Shown: piece after piece, positions 20,126 to 28,689 of the stretch | Position numbering within the stretch: the stretch's first letter is position 1 | How the letters are laid out: the number at the start of each line of letters is the position of its first letter | From: Caulobacteraceae bacterium | GTDB lineage: Bacteria; Pseudomonadota; Alphaproteobacteria; Caulobacterales; Caulobacteraceae | DNA: 47,820 nucleotides | Direction: 5' to 3' | Assembly (NCBI GenBank): GCA_947478785.1 | Contig: CANJXI010000025.1 | Coordinates: 1-47,820 of the forward strand | Notes under the pieces: generated by a model | What the model was told of the DNA's origin: nothing | Database searches by the model: none | Seen by the model: the letters and a program-made list of their open reading frames with translations, nothing else | Program-made: the position numbers and the translations under genes

Positions 20126-23100
20126 TTGTCCCGTGCGCCGAGCCAACAACCCTTGACCGACACCGCTTCCCGAACGGACCGACGCGCCGCGCGCCAGGGC
20201 ATGGCGATCGCCGGCGTCGTGGTGCTGGTGGTGCTGACAGGCCTCTACCTGGGGCGTCGCGTGATCGCCCGCGAGGCCCTGACGGCGTGGCTGCGCAGCC
20301 ACGGGGTGGCCTCGGAGACCCAGGTGCGGGCCTTCGGACCGGGCGGCTTCACCGGACGCCTGCGGGTGGGCGATCCCAAGGCGCCGGATTTCGAGGGCGA
20401 CGCCCAGGTGACCTACGGCTTGCGGGGGCTGACCTTCGAGGTCCGCTCCGTAACCCTCACCAGGCCGTTGGTCCGCGCCAGCCTGCGCGGCGGCAAGCTA
20501 TCCTTCGGCGCGCTGGACCCGATCATCGACGACCTGCTCAAGCGCCCCCCTCGTCCGGGCGCCGCGAAGCCGGACATAGCGGTGAACAAGGGCGTCCTGC
20601 TACTGGCCAGCGACTACGGCCCGGTGCGGCTCACCGCCGACGCCCGGATGCGCGACGGCAAGCTCCAGACGCTGAACGCGACCACGGCGCCGACCCGGCT
20701 CCGCTCGCCGAGGTTCGACGCGAGCCTGGGGGCGGGCGCGCTCGACCTGACGACTCAGGGCGATCGGGTGGACATCCTCCTCGACCTCCCCGTCCTGGCG
20801 CTGAGCGTCGGCGACTTCGGCGCGGCGCCGGCGCGCCTGCGGCTGATCGGCCAGGCGGCCTATCCGGACCTTGAGCATCGCCGGCTCGACGGGCCCCTCA
20901 CCCTGCGCGCCAGCCTGGAGGCCGGGCGACTGGGTTCCGGCGGTCAGAAGATCGCGGGCGCCCAGCTCTCCGCCGCCTTCGGGGGGGCCGTGTCGGGCTG
21001 GTTGGACACGTTGACCCTTGCCGGCCGGGCCAGCGCCGACCTTGTCGCCACCGCCAGCGACCTCGGCCCCGCCGTCACCGGCCCGATCCATGCCCATGCC
21101 GACGCACCCGACCTCCGCTGGAGCCGCAAGGGCGGCGACGCGGTGTCGGCCACACCGCGGATCAGCGCCGAACTCAAGGATGTGGCGGCGGCCCAGCTTG
21201 GCCTGGCTGAAATGACCACGGCGCTGCGGGGCCCGGCCGCCTTCCGTGGGGGCGAGGCCTCGGCGGCTCTCGTTGGCCGTGTCGACGGGCGCGGCGCCTG
21301 GAGCGGGCTCGGCCCGCCGACCGCCCTGGATTCCGCGCAGATCGTCGCCATCAAGCGCGCGGCGCGCGGCTTCCGCGTCGCCGCGCCGGGGATTTCCCTC
21401 AAGCTCGCCAAGGGCCAGGCCGAGTTCCACCTTCCGAAGCCCGCGCGCCTCCTGCCGGAGCGTGGCGGCGAGGCGGCGCTTGCCGAGCGCGGCGGCGGCG
21501 CATGGCGCCTAACGACCGGCGGCGGCGGCCTGCCGGCCACCCTGGCCGATCTCAGCCAGGTTCGCCTGGCCGACGGCGGCGGGACAGCCAATGGCCGCGT
21601 CAAGGCCAGCCTCTCCACCGGGCCACTGGAAGGTGCGGTCATCGACGCCTCCGGGACTTTGCGGCTCGCGGGTGGTGGCGCGACCTTTGCCGGGGACCGC
21701 TGCGCGGCGATCACGGTCGAGCGGGTCGAGCTCGGCGCCAATGACGTGCTGGCGGTGGAAGGCCAGCTCTGCCCGGGCCGCGCACCGCTCGTCACCGTCA
21801 AGGGCGGCGACTGGCGGATCACGGGGCGGGCGGCGCACGCCGGCGCCGATATCCCATTCCTGCAGGCCGGGCTGCGCGAGGCCTCGGGCGACGTCGACCT
21901 CGGGCTGGCGAAGGGCCAGTTGCGCGCCACCGCCGCCATCGCATCTGCCGAAGTGCGCGACCTGGCGCCCGAACCCCGGTTCCACCCGCTGCGGATGGCC
22001 GGAACGGTGGGCCTGGCCCACACGATCTGGCAGGGGGACCTCAGCTTCCGCACGCCGGCCGGCCAGCTGATCGCCCGCGCGGTGCTACGCCACGACGGGA
22101 CTGCGGGCGCTGGTGGCGTCAACATCGAGACCGGGACCCTGGTCTTCGCGCCGGACGGCCTGCAGCCCACCCAGCTCTCGCCGCTCGCCGCCGCCCTGGG
22201 CTCTCCGGCCGAAGGGAAGGCGGATTTCTCCGGGCATTTCGACTGGACCGCAGAGGGATCGGCCAGCGGCGGCGTCCTGGACATTCCCCGCCTGGATTTC
22301 CAAAGCCCCGCCGGGCGGGTCACCGGCCTTTCAGGCCGGATCGGCTTCACCAGCCTGGCGCCCCTGATCGCCGCGCCCGGCCAGACGCTGCGGGCCGAAA
22401 GCCTGGCGACGCCCGCGGCGGTGCTCACTGGCGCCTCGGTGACCTTCGAGCTGCGCCAGCAGGCCCTGGTGATCTCCGGCGGCGAGGCGGCGGTTGGTGG
22501 CGGCAAGGTGCAGGTGGAGAGTCTGACCGTGCCCTTCCAGCCGGGCGCCCCGGTCAGCGGCGCGCTGCGGATCGAAGGGGTGCAACTGCACGACCTGGTC
22601 GAGGCATCGCCGTTCGGGGATCGCGCGGACCTGGACGCCAAGGTCTCCGGCCGCGTGCCCTTCGAAAGCCAAGGCGGCCGCGTGCGCATCCTGGGCGGCG
22701 ACCTGCACGCCATCCAGCCGGGCCGGCTGTCGATCAACCGCGCGGCGCTCTCCGCCGTCAGCGCGTCCGGCCAGGTGGCGACCCCAGCCACGACAGCGCC
22801 CGTGCAGGCCAACGACACCTTCACCGACTTTGCCTACCAGGCCATGGAGAACCTGGCCTTCGACAAGCTCGACGCCGGCGTCGCCACCCAGGCCGACGGC
22901 CGGCTGGGCGTCCTGTTCCACATCGTCGGGCGCCACGACCCCCCGCAGCACCAGGAAATCAGGCTCTCGCTCGCCGACCTGATCGGGCGCAAGTTCCTCG
23001 GGCGCAGGCTGCCCCTGCCGTCGGACACCGGCGTCGACCTGACGCTGGACACCACGCTCAACCTCGACGACCTCTTGCGCGACTATGCCGACTACCAGAA

Positions 23101-23131
23101 GCTTCGCGGTTCACGCGGGGTTCAGCCGTGA
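20126..23131 (+). CDS. ydbH: YdbH-like AsmA-superfamily intermembrane protein
   Basis: This protein of about 1001 residues has one N-terminal membrane helix (about 26-43, IAGVVVLVVLTGLYLG) and a very long periplasmic beta-rich region of the AsmA/DUF3971 type. Proteins of this kind form a lipid-conducting groove from inner to outer membrane. The end carries the YdbH-like FAYQAMENLAFDKLDAGVATQADGRL segment. The next two genes are YnbE-like and YdbL-like, the same order as in Escherichia coli, which strongly supports the assignment. The role is phospholipid transport to the outer membrane, redundant with TamB and YhdP in E. coli. Start TTG 20126 has only a weak site; TTG 20153 is an alternative. 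Confidence 0.82.
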   Translation: MSRAPSQQPLTDTASRTDRRAARQGMAIAGVVVLVVLTGLYLGRRVIAREALTAWLRSHGVASETQVRAFGPGGFTGRLRVGDPKAPDFEGDAQVTYGLRGLTFEVRSVTLTRPLVRASLRGGKLSFGALDPIIDDLLKRPPRPGAAKPDIAVNKGVLLLASDYGPVRLTADARMRDGKLQTLNATTAPTRLRSPRFDASLGAGALDLTTQGDRVDILLDLPVLALSVGDFGAAPARLRLIGQAAYPDLEHRRLDGPLTLRASLEAGRLGSGGQKIAGAQLSAAFGGAVSGWLDTLTLAGRASADLVATASDLGPAVTGPIHAHADAPDLRWSRKGGDAVSATPRISAELKDVAAAQLGLAEMTTALRGPAAFRGGEASAALVGRVDGRGAWSGLGPPTALDSAQIVAIKRAARGFRVAAPGISLKLAKGQAEFHLPKPARLLPERGGEAALAERGGGAWRLTTGGGGLPATLADLSQVRLADGGGTANGRVKASLSTGPLEGAVIDASGTLRLAGGGATFAGDRCAAITVERVELGANDVLAVEGQLCPGRAPLVTVKGGDWRITGRAAHAGADIPFLQAGLREASGDVDLGLAKGQLRATAAIASAEVRDLAPEPRFHPLRMAGTVGLAHTIWQGDLSFRTPAGQLIARAVLRHDGTAGAGGVNIETGTLVFAPDGLQPTQLSPLAAALGSPAEGKADFSGHFDWTAEGSASGGVLDIPRLDFQSPAGRVTGLSGRIGFTSLAPLIAAPGQTLRAESLATPAAVLTGASVTFELRQQALVISGGEAAVGGGKVQVESLTVPFQPGAPVSGALRIEGVQLHDLVEASPFGDRADLDAKVSGRVPFESQGGRVRILGGDLHAIQPGRLSINRAALSAVSASGQVATPATTAPVQANDTFTDFAYQAMENLAFDKLDAGVATQADGRLGVLFHIVGRHDPPQHQEIRLSLADLIGRKFLGRRLPLPSDTGVDLTLDTTLNLDDLLRDYADYQKLRGSRGVQP

Positions 23132-23168
23132 GCGTCCAGACACCGAGGCCAGACTTGGAGACCACCCG

Positions 23169-23348
23169 ATGAGCGCGCCGCCCCGAGTCCTTGCCTTAGT
23201 AGCCGCTCTGGCCGCGTCGGCCTGCGCGCCGACGGTGCACGTGAAGGTCGACCCGATCACCATTTACGCCAAGCTGGACGCCAACGTCCGGCTGCAGCTG
23301 GACGAGGACGTCAAGGCCTTGATCCAGAAGAACCCGAACCTGTTCTAG
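23169..23348 (+). CDS. ynbE: YnbE family lipoprotein
   Basis: This 59-residue lipoprotein has a signal peptide ending in ALAASAC, whose cysteine would be lipidated. The short mature part contains VKVDPITIYAKLDANVRLQLDEDVKALI. Size and sequence fit YnbE, an outer-membrane lipoprotein that completes the YdbH bridge by beta-strand pairing in E. coli. ATG 23169 has GGAG nine bases upstream; the frame is open further up but overlaps ydbH without reason. It lies 37 bases after ydbH and 8 bases before ydbL. Confidence 0.87.
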   Translation: MSAPPRVLALVAALAASACAPTVHVKVDPITIYAKLDANVRLQLDEDVKALIQKNPNLF

Positions 23349-23356
23349 GCATCACC

Positions 23357-23719
23357 ATGCAAAGCAAACACCTCATCCCGATCGGCGCCGGCGTCCTGGC
23401 CGCGCTGGCGTTTCCGCTGGCCGCCGTGGCCCAATCGGCCCAGGCCAAGGCCACCGTCGACGCCGCCAAGGCCGCGGGCATCGTGGGCGAACAGGCGGAC
23501 GGGTTCCTGGGCTTCGTCAGCGTCCCCGCCGATCCCGCGATCCGTCGGGCCGCCGAGGAGATCAACGCCGGGCGCGCGGCCGCCTACCGCGACATCGCGG
23601 CCAAGAACGGCGTCACGCCGGACGCCGCGGGTTCGGCCGCCTACCTGCAGGTGGTGCAGAGCCGGCTGAAGCCTGGCGAATACTACAAGCCCGCCGGCGG
23701 CGGCTGGGTCAGGAAGTAA
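23357..23719 (+). CDS. ydbL: YdbL family (DUF1318) periplasmic protein
   Basis: This 120-residue exported protein has a signal peptide (LIPIGAGVLAALAFPLAAVAQ). The DUF1318 domain shows AKAAGIVGEQADGFLGFV, IRRAAEEINAGRAAAYRDIAAKNG and the C-terminal KPGEYYKPAGGGWVRK. In E. coli YdbL acts as a periplasmic chaperone that controls the YdbH-YnbE interaction. It closes the three-gene operon. It converges on aceB with 16 bases between the stops and no obvious terminator. Confidence 0.88.
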   Translation: MQSKHLIPIGAGVLAALAFPLAAVAQSAQAKATVDAAKAAGIVGEQADGFLGFVSVPADPAIRRAAEEINAGRAAAYRDIAAKNGVTPDAAGSAAYLQVVQSRLKPGEYYKPAGGGWVRK

Positions 23720-23735
23720 CGCCCCCGCCGATCCG

Positions 23736-25349
23736 TCAGCCCAGCGCGCGGTAGGCCGGCAGGGTCAGGAACTCCTCGAAGCCGTCCGACAGGCTCATCT
23801 CCGTGAAGATCTTCACGGCGTCGGCGAAGCGGCCGGTCTCGAAGGCCTGGGCCGGGAGCGTCGCGCGCAAGGCCGCCATCTCCTCGTCCAGCACGGCGCG
23901 GAAGAGCTCGGCCGTCACTTCGCGTCCGTCGTTCAGCGTCGCCTTGTGGCGGATCCACTGCCAGATCTGCGCGCGGCTGATCTCGGCGGTCGCGGCGTCT
24001 TCCATCAGGTTGTAGAGCGGCACCGCGCCTTTGCCGCGCAGCCAGGCCTCGATGTACTGGACGCCAACGCGGATGTTCTCGCGCAGGCCGTGCTCGGTGC
24101 GCTCGCCCCCATGCACCTGCAGCAGGTCCTCGCGGCTGATGCTGACGTCCTCGCGCAGCTTGCCCAGCTGGTTGGGCTGCGGCATCAGCCGGTCGAAGAC
24201 CTCCATGGCCACCGGCACCAGGTCGGGGTGGGCGACCCAGGTGCCGTCGTGGCCGTTGCCGGCCTCGCGTTCCTTGTCGGCGCGGACCTTGGCGAAGGCG
24301 GCCTGGTTGGCGTTATCGTCGCCCTTCACCGGGATCTGGGCCGCCATGCCGCCCATGGCGAAGGCGCCCCGGCGGTGGCAGGTCTGGATCAGTTTCAGGG
24401 AATAGGCGGCCAGGAACGCGGAGCCCATGCCCATCAGGCCGCGGTCAGGGGTCAGCGCGGCCGGGTGGGTCTTCAGGCGCTTGATAAATGAGAAGATGTA
24501 GTCCCAACGCCCGCAGTTCAGGCCGGCCATGTGGTCGCGCAGTTCGTAGAGGATCTCGTCCATCTCGAACGCGGCCGGCAGGGTCTCGATCAACACCGTG
24601 ACCTTGATGGTCCCATTGGGGATACCCAGCGCGGCTTGAGCGTGGACGAACACCTCGTTCCAGAGCCTGGCCTCAAGGTGGCTCTCCATCTTCGGCAGGT
24701 AGAAGTAGGGGCCGCTGCCAGCGGCGATCTGGGCCTTGGCGTTGTGGAAGAAATAGAGGCCGAAGTCGAAGAGCCCGCCGCTCATCTCCTCGCCGTCCAC
24801 CAGGGCGTGGGCCTCCGGAAGGTGCCAGCCGCGCGGCCGCACCATCAGCGTCGCCACCTTGTCCTTGAGCGCGTAGGTCTTGCCGTTTCCCGCGTCGGTG
24901 AAGCCGATCTGGCCGCTCCAGCGGTCCTTCAGGTTTACCTGGCCCTCCAGCATGTTCGACCACACCGGCGAAGAGGCGTCCTCGAAGTCGGCCATGAACA
25001 CCTTCGCCCCGGAGTTCAGGGCGTTGATGATCATCTTGCGGTCGACCGGCCCGGTGATCTCAACCCGGCGGTCCAGCAGGTCGGCCGGGATCGGCGCGAC
25101 CTTCCAGTCCCCGGCGCGGATCTCGGCGGTGGCCGCGCTGAAGTCCGGCATCGCGCCGGAATCGAAGCGCGTCTGGCGCTCGTCCCGCAGCGCGAGGAGT
25201 TCCAGCCGGCGGTCGTTGAACCGCCGGTGCAGCTCGGCCAGGAAAGCCAGGGCCTCGGGCGTCAGGATCTCGGCGGCGCGGCCGTCCACGAGGCTGAGCG
25301 CGGCGCCCTTCAGTTCGACGGCGGGACGGGCGGCGAGATCGACGGACAT
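23736..25349 (-). CDS. aceB: Malate synthase A
   Basis: Malate synthase condenses glyoxylate with acetyl-CoA in the second step of the glyoxylate shunt. The protein of about 537 residues is of the A type (TIM-barrel with short inserts). Visible motifs are [30 protein letters not shown] (with the catalytic Arg), [31 protein letters not shown] and [22 protein letters not shown] 25349 has GAGG nine bases before it and is preferred over ATG 25358. It follows aceA by 81 bases, with a strong hairpin in the gap. Confidence 0.95.
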   Translation of the reverse strand: MSVDLAARPAVELKGAALSLVDGRAAEILTPEALAFLAELHRRFNDRRLELLALRDERQTRFDSGAMPDFSAATAEIRAGDWKVAPIPADLLDRRVEITGPVDRKMIINALNSGAKVFMADFEDASSPVWSNMLEGQVNLKDRWSGQIGFTDAGNGKTYALKDKVATLMVRPRGWHLPEAHALVDGEEMSGGLFDFGLYFFHNAKAQIAAGSGPYFYLPKMESHLEARLWNEVFVHAQAALGIPNGTIKVTVLIETLPAAFEMDEILYELRDHMAGLNCGRWDYIFSFIKRLKTHPAALTPDRGLMGMGSAFLAAYSLKLIQTCHRRGAFAMGGMAAQIPVKGDDNANQAAFAKVRADKEREAGNGHDGTWVAHPDLVPVAMEVFDRLMPQPNQLGKLREDVSISREDLLQVHGGERTEHGLRENIRVGVQYIEAWLRGKGAVPLYNLMEDAATAEISRAQIWQWIRHKATLNDGREVTAELFRAVLDEEMAALRATLPAQAFETGRFADAVKIFTEMSLSDGFEEFLTLPAYRALG

Positions 25350-25375
25350 GGAGGCCATCCTCGGAATGGGAATTG

Positions 25376-25399
25376 GGCTCCCGCCACGGGGCGGGAGCC
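25376..25399 (-). other. Perfect ten-base hairpin between aceA and aceB
   Basis: GGCTCCCGCC (25376-25385) and GGCGGGAGCC (25390-25399) form a ten-base perfect stem with a four-base loop. No T tract follows on the minus strand. It may protect the aceA 3' end, act as a processing site or lower aceB expression. Confidence 0.5.
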
Positions 25400-25430
25400 G
25401 GTCTTCTTCAATATTGAGGCGAAAGGCGCC

Positions 25431-27023
25431 TTACGCGAACTGGTTCATCGTGTTGTGCACGCCGCCGGCCTTGAGGGCCGCTTCGCCGGCGAAGTATTCC
25501 TTGTGGTCGTCGCCGATGTCGGAGCCGGACATGTTCTGGTGCCGCACGCAGGCGATGCCCTGGCGCAGTTCCTGGCGCTGGACGCCCAGCACATAGCCCA
25601 GCATGCCCTGGGCTCCGAAGTATTCCTTGGCCAGGTTGTCCGTCGACAGCGCCGCGGTGTGGTAGGTCGGCAGGGTGATCAGGTGGTGGAATATCCCCGC
25701 CCGCTTGGCGCTGTCGGACTGGAAGGTGCGGATGCGCTCGTCGGCTTCGATCGCCAGCGCCGTGGTGTCGTAATCGACGCTCATCAGCTTTTCGCGGTCG
25801 TAGGCCGAGACGTCCTTACCGGCCGCCTTGTAGGCGTCGTAGACCTGCTGGCGGAAGTTGAGCGTCCAGTTGAACGACGGCGAGTTGTTGTAGGCGAGCT
25901 TGGCGTTGGGCACGACCGCGCGGATGCGGTCCATCATGCCGGCGATCTGCTCGATATGCGGCTTTTCGGTCTCGATCCACAGGAGGTCCGCGCCGTTCTG
26001 CAGCGAGGTGATCGAGTCGAGCACGCAGCGGTCCTCGCCGGTGCCGGCGCGGAACTGGAAGAGGTTGGACGGCAGGCGCTTGGGCCGCAGCAGCTTGCCG
26101 TTGCGGTTCAGCACCACGTCGCCGTTCTTCATGTCGGCGGGCGAAATCTCCTCGCAGTCGAGGAAGGAATTGTACTGGTCGCCCAGGTCGCCTGGCTCGT
26201 GGCTGACGGCGATCTGCTTGGTGAGGCCCGCGCCCAGGCTGTCGGTGCGGGTGACGATGACGCCGTTCTCGACGCCGAGTTCCAGGAAGGCGTAGCGGAC
26301 GGCCCGCACCTTCGCCAGGAAGTCCTCGTGCGGGACCGTGACCTTGCCGTCCTGGTGGCCGCATTGCTTCTCGTCGGAGACCTGGTTCTCGATCTGGATG
26401 GCGCAGGCGCCGGCCTCGATCATCTTCTTGGCCAGCAGATAGGTCGCCTCGGCGTTGCCGAAGCCCGCGTCGATGTCGGCGATGATCGGCACGACGTGGG
26501 TCGCGAAACCGTCGATGGCGTCCTGCAGCTTTTCTTCCCTGGCCTTGTCGCCGGCCGCGCGGGCGGCGTCGAGATCGCGGAACAGGCCGCCCAGTTCGCG
26601 GGCGTCGGCCTGGCGCAGGAATGTGTAGATCTCCTCGATCAGCTCCGGCACCGAGGTCTTCTCATGCATCGACTGATCAGGCAGCGGGCCGAAATCGGAG
26701 CGGAGCGCGGCGATCATCCAGCCGGAGAGATAGATGTAGCGGCGGTCGGTGGCGCCGAAGTGCTTCTTGACCGAGATCATCTTCTGCTGCGCGATGAATC
26801 CGTGCCAGCAACCCAGCGACTGGGTGTAATTGGCCGGATCGGCGTCGTAGGCCGCCATGTCCTTGCGCATGATGTCGGCGGTGAAGCGGGCGATCTCCAG
26901 GCCGGTCTTGAAGCGGTTCTGCAGGCGCATGCGGGCGACGGACTCGGCGTTGACGCCGTCCCAGGTCCCGTTCTTGCTCCTGATGAGCTGGCCCATCTCG
27001 ATGATGTGGTCCTGATATGCCAT
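25431..27023 (-). CDS. aceA: Isocitrate lyase, large-type subfamily
   Basis: Isocitrate lyase splits isocitrate into succinate and glyoxylate. The protein has about 530 residues, longer than the E. coli enzyme (434), and belongs to the subfamily found in Pseudomonas aeruginosa. The catalytic loop reads SDEKQCGHQDGKVTVPHEDF, with KQCGH where the E. coli enzyme has KKCGH; this is normal for the subfamily. Also visible are DIDAGFGNAEATY, IIADIDAG and YNNSPSFNW. ATG 27023 (MAYQDHII) has GGAAGAGA upstream. It is divergent from the ScfR-like regulator gene, and the 160-base gap holds repeated TGTCAC-type sites. Confidence 0.96.
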   Translation of the reverse strand: MAYQDHIIEMGQLIRSKNGTWDGVNAESVARMRLQNRFKTGLEIARFTADIMRKDMAAYDADPANYTQSLGCWHGFIAQQKMISVKKHFGATDRRYIYLSGWMIAALRSDFGPLPDQSMHEKTSVPELIEEIYTFLRQADARELGGLFRDLDAARAAGDKAREEKLQDAIDGFATHVVPIIADIDAGFGNAEATYLLAKKMIEAGACAIQIENQVSDEKQCGHQDGKVTVPHEDFLAKVRAVRYAFLELGVENGVIVTRTDSLGAGLTKQIAVSHEPGDLGDQYNSFLDCEEISPADMKNGDVVLNRNGKLLRPKRLPSNLFQFRAGTGEDRCVLDSITSLQNGADLLWIETEKPHIEQIAGMMDRIRAVVPNAKLAYNNSPSFNWTLNFRQQVYDAYKAAGKDVSAYDREKLMSVDYDTTALAIEADERIRTFQSDSAKRAGIFHHLITLPTYHTAALSTDNLAKEYFGAQGMLGYVLGVQRQELRQGIACVRHQNMSGSDIGDDHKEYFAGEAALKAGGVHNTMNQFA

Positions 27024-27060
27024 CTGTCTCTTCCGCATTTACCGGGTGACGGGCCGCCAC

Positions 27061-27067
27061 TGTGACA
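27061..27067. promoter_or_regulatory. Single TGTGACA half-site upstream of aceA
   Basis: TGTGACA lies 38 bases upstream of the aceA start codon and matches the half-site of the cluster at 27134-27173. Confidence 0.35.
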
Positions 27068-27133
27068 GGCCACGTGCGCTGCAAGGCTTGTAACGCAGGG
27101 GCGGAGCGGCGCCGTCATGGGAAGAGGCATTTC

Positions 27134-27173
27134 TGTCACGGTAAATTCTTGTCACAGTTGTCATTTTGTGACA
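27134..27173. promoter_or_regulatory. Cluster of TGTCAC/TGTGACA half-sites, likely operator
   Basis: TGTCAC occurs at 27134-27139, TGTCACA at 27150-27156, TTGTCA at 27158-27163 and the reverse TGTGACA at 27167-27173. The second and last form a perfect seven-base inverted repeat with a ten-base spacer. The cluster ends ten bases before the regulator's start codon and lies upstream of aceA, so it is a good candidate for the binding site of the ScfR-like protein, with autoregulation. That assignment is inference from position. Confidence 0.6.
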
Positions 27174-27183
27174 TTCATACAGA

Positions 27184-28617
27184 ATGCCCCTGGCACCCGA
27201 CCGCAAGCTGTTCCTCGGCGCGCGCCTGAAGCGGCTGCGCCGCGACCTGGGTATCACCCAGACCCGGATGGCCGAGGACCTTGGAGTCTCGCCCAGCTAT
27301 CTCAACCTCCTGGAGCGCAACCAGCGGCCGATGACCGTGCAGGTGCTGCTGCGCCTGGCAGAGGCCTATGACCTCGACCTGAAGAGCCTGTCGTCCGATC
27401 CGGAATCGGCCGGCGCCACCAGCCTGACCGAGGTGTTCTCCGACCAGCTGTTCCGCGACCTGGGCGTCGCCCGCCATGAGATCGCCGAGGTCGCCGACTC
27501 CGCGCCGGGCGTCGCGGAGGCCATCGTGAGGCTCTACCGCGCCTATCTCGACCGCCAGCGGCTGAGCGACCTGGGCGCGCTGGGCCGGCCGGAGGACGGC
27601 GCGCTGCAGCCGGTGGTCACGCCGTCGGACTGGGTGCGGGACTTCATCCAGGACCAGAAGAACTATTTCGGCGACCTGGAGGAGGCGGCTGACGGCCTCT
27701 CCGCCGACCTCAAGGCCGAGCCGCAGGATTTCAGCGCCGCCGCGCGCGAGCGCCTGGCCAAGCGCCACGGCATCCAGGTCCGCGTGGCGCCCGTGGAGGT
27801 GTTGCCCGAAAGCGTCCGCCGCTTCGACCACCACCGCCGGCGGCTGTTCCTGTCGGAGGTTCTGACGGGGGCCGGGCGCTCGTTCTCGCTGGCCTACCAG
27901 CTGGCGATGCTGGAGCACGGCGAGTTGCTCGACACCCTGGCCGACCGCGCGGGCCCGCCCGACCGGCCCACCCGCAACCTGCTCAAGGTCTCCTTCGCCA
28001 ACTACCTGGCCGCCGCCGTGCGGATGCCCTACGCCGCGTTTCACGACGCGGCCGAACGCACGTCGCATGACGTCGAACTGATCCGCGCGCGGTTCGAGGT
28101 CTCCTTCGAACAGGCCTGCCACCGGCTGACCACGCTGTCGAAGCCCGGGCAGCGGGGCGTGCCGTTCTTCATGGTCAGGGTGGATTCGGCCGGCAACATC
28201 TCCAAGCGGTTCGCCGGCTCGACGTTTCCGTTCTCCCGTTTCGGCGGCGCCTGCCCGCGCTGGAACATCCACTCCAGCTTCCGCACGCCGGGCCGGATCA
28301 ATTCCCAGATCGTCGAGACCCCGGACGGCGAGCGCTACTTCACCTTCGCCCGCACCGTGGCCCGCATCGCCACGCCCTACGCAGGGGAGGACTCCGAACT
28401 GGCGATCGGCATGGGGTGCGAGCTCAAATACGCCGAGCGGCTGGTCTATTCGCGGGGCCTGGACCTGAAGGACCCGGTCGCCACGGCCATCGGGCCGGCC
28501 TGCCGCATCTGCGAGCGCCCGGCCTGCCCGCAACGGGCGGCCGAGCCGATCAGCCGCACCTTGACGGTGGACGACTTCACCAAGTCGATCTCGCCCTATC
28601 CGTTCGCCGCTGTCTGA
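27184..28617 (+). CDS. ScfR/RamB-type regulator (XRE helix-turn-helix, IrrE-like, DUF2083)
   Basis: This 477-residue transcription regulator has an N-terminal XRE helix-turn-helix (about residues 11-65: RLKRLRRDLGITQTRMAEDLGVSPSYL). A middle IrrE/DUF955-like region follows, then a C-terminal short-chain-fatty-acyl regulator (DUF2083) domain that includes the cysteine motif CRICERPACPQ. Relatives such as RamB of Corynebacterium control aceA and aceB and respond to acyl-CoA metabolism. Its position divergent from aceA supports control of the glyoxylate shunt. ATG 27184 has no ribosome site and may be leaderless. The operator-like cluster lies immediately upstream. Confidence 0.88.
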   Translation: MPLAPDRKLFLGARLKRLRRDLGITQTRMAEDLGVSPSYLNLLERNQRPMTVQVLLRLAEAYDLDLKSLSSDPESAGATSLTEVFSDQLFRDLGVARHEIAEVADSAPGVAEAIVRLYRAYLDRQRLSDLGALGRPEDGALQPVVTPSDWVRDFIQDQKNYFGDLEEAADGLSADLKAEPQDFSAAARERLAKRHGIQVRVAPVEVLPESVRRFDHHRRRLFLSEVLTGAGRSFSLAYQLAMLEHGELLDTLADRAGPPDRPTRNLLKVSFANYLAAAVRMPYAAFHDAAERTSHDVELIRARFEVSFEQACHRLTTLSKPGQRGVPFFMVRVDSAGNISKRFAGSTFPFSRFGGACPRWNIHSSFRTPGRINSQIVETPDGERYFTFARTVARIATPYAGEDSELAIGMGCELKYAERLVYSRGLDLKDPVATAIGPACRICERPACPQRAAEPISRTLTVDDFTKSISPYPFAAV

Positions 28618-28689
28618 AAGTTTACCCTAGGTCACTGGCTTGGCCGTGGTTTCCGTGCACTATTTCGCGACACCACGAGAAGGATTCTG

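Noticed and set aside
20944..22824. Open frame of about 626 codons on the minus strand inside ydbH.
   Set aside because: The composition is dominated by Ser, Pro, Arg and Ala with no motif; ydbH is supported by its neighbours.
24531..27065. Open frame of about 840 codons on the plus strand opposite aceB and aceA.
   Set aside because: It is an antisense artefact of two highly conserved enzymes; no ribosome site or domain is seen.
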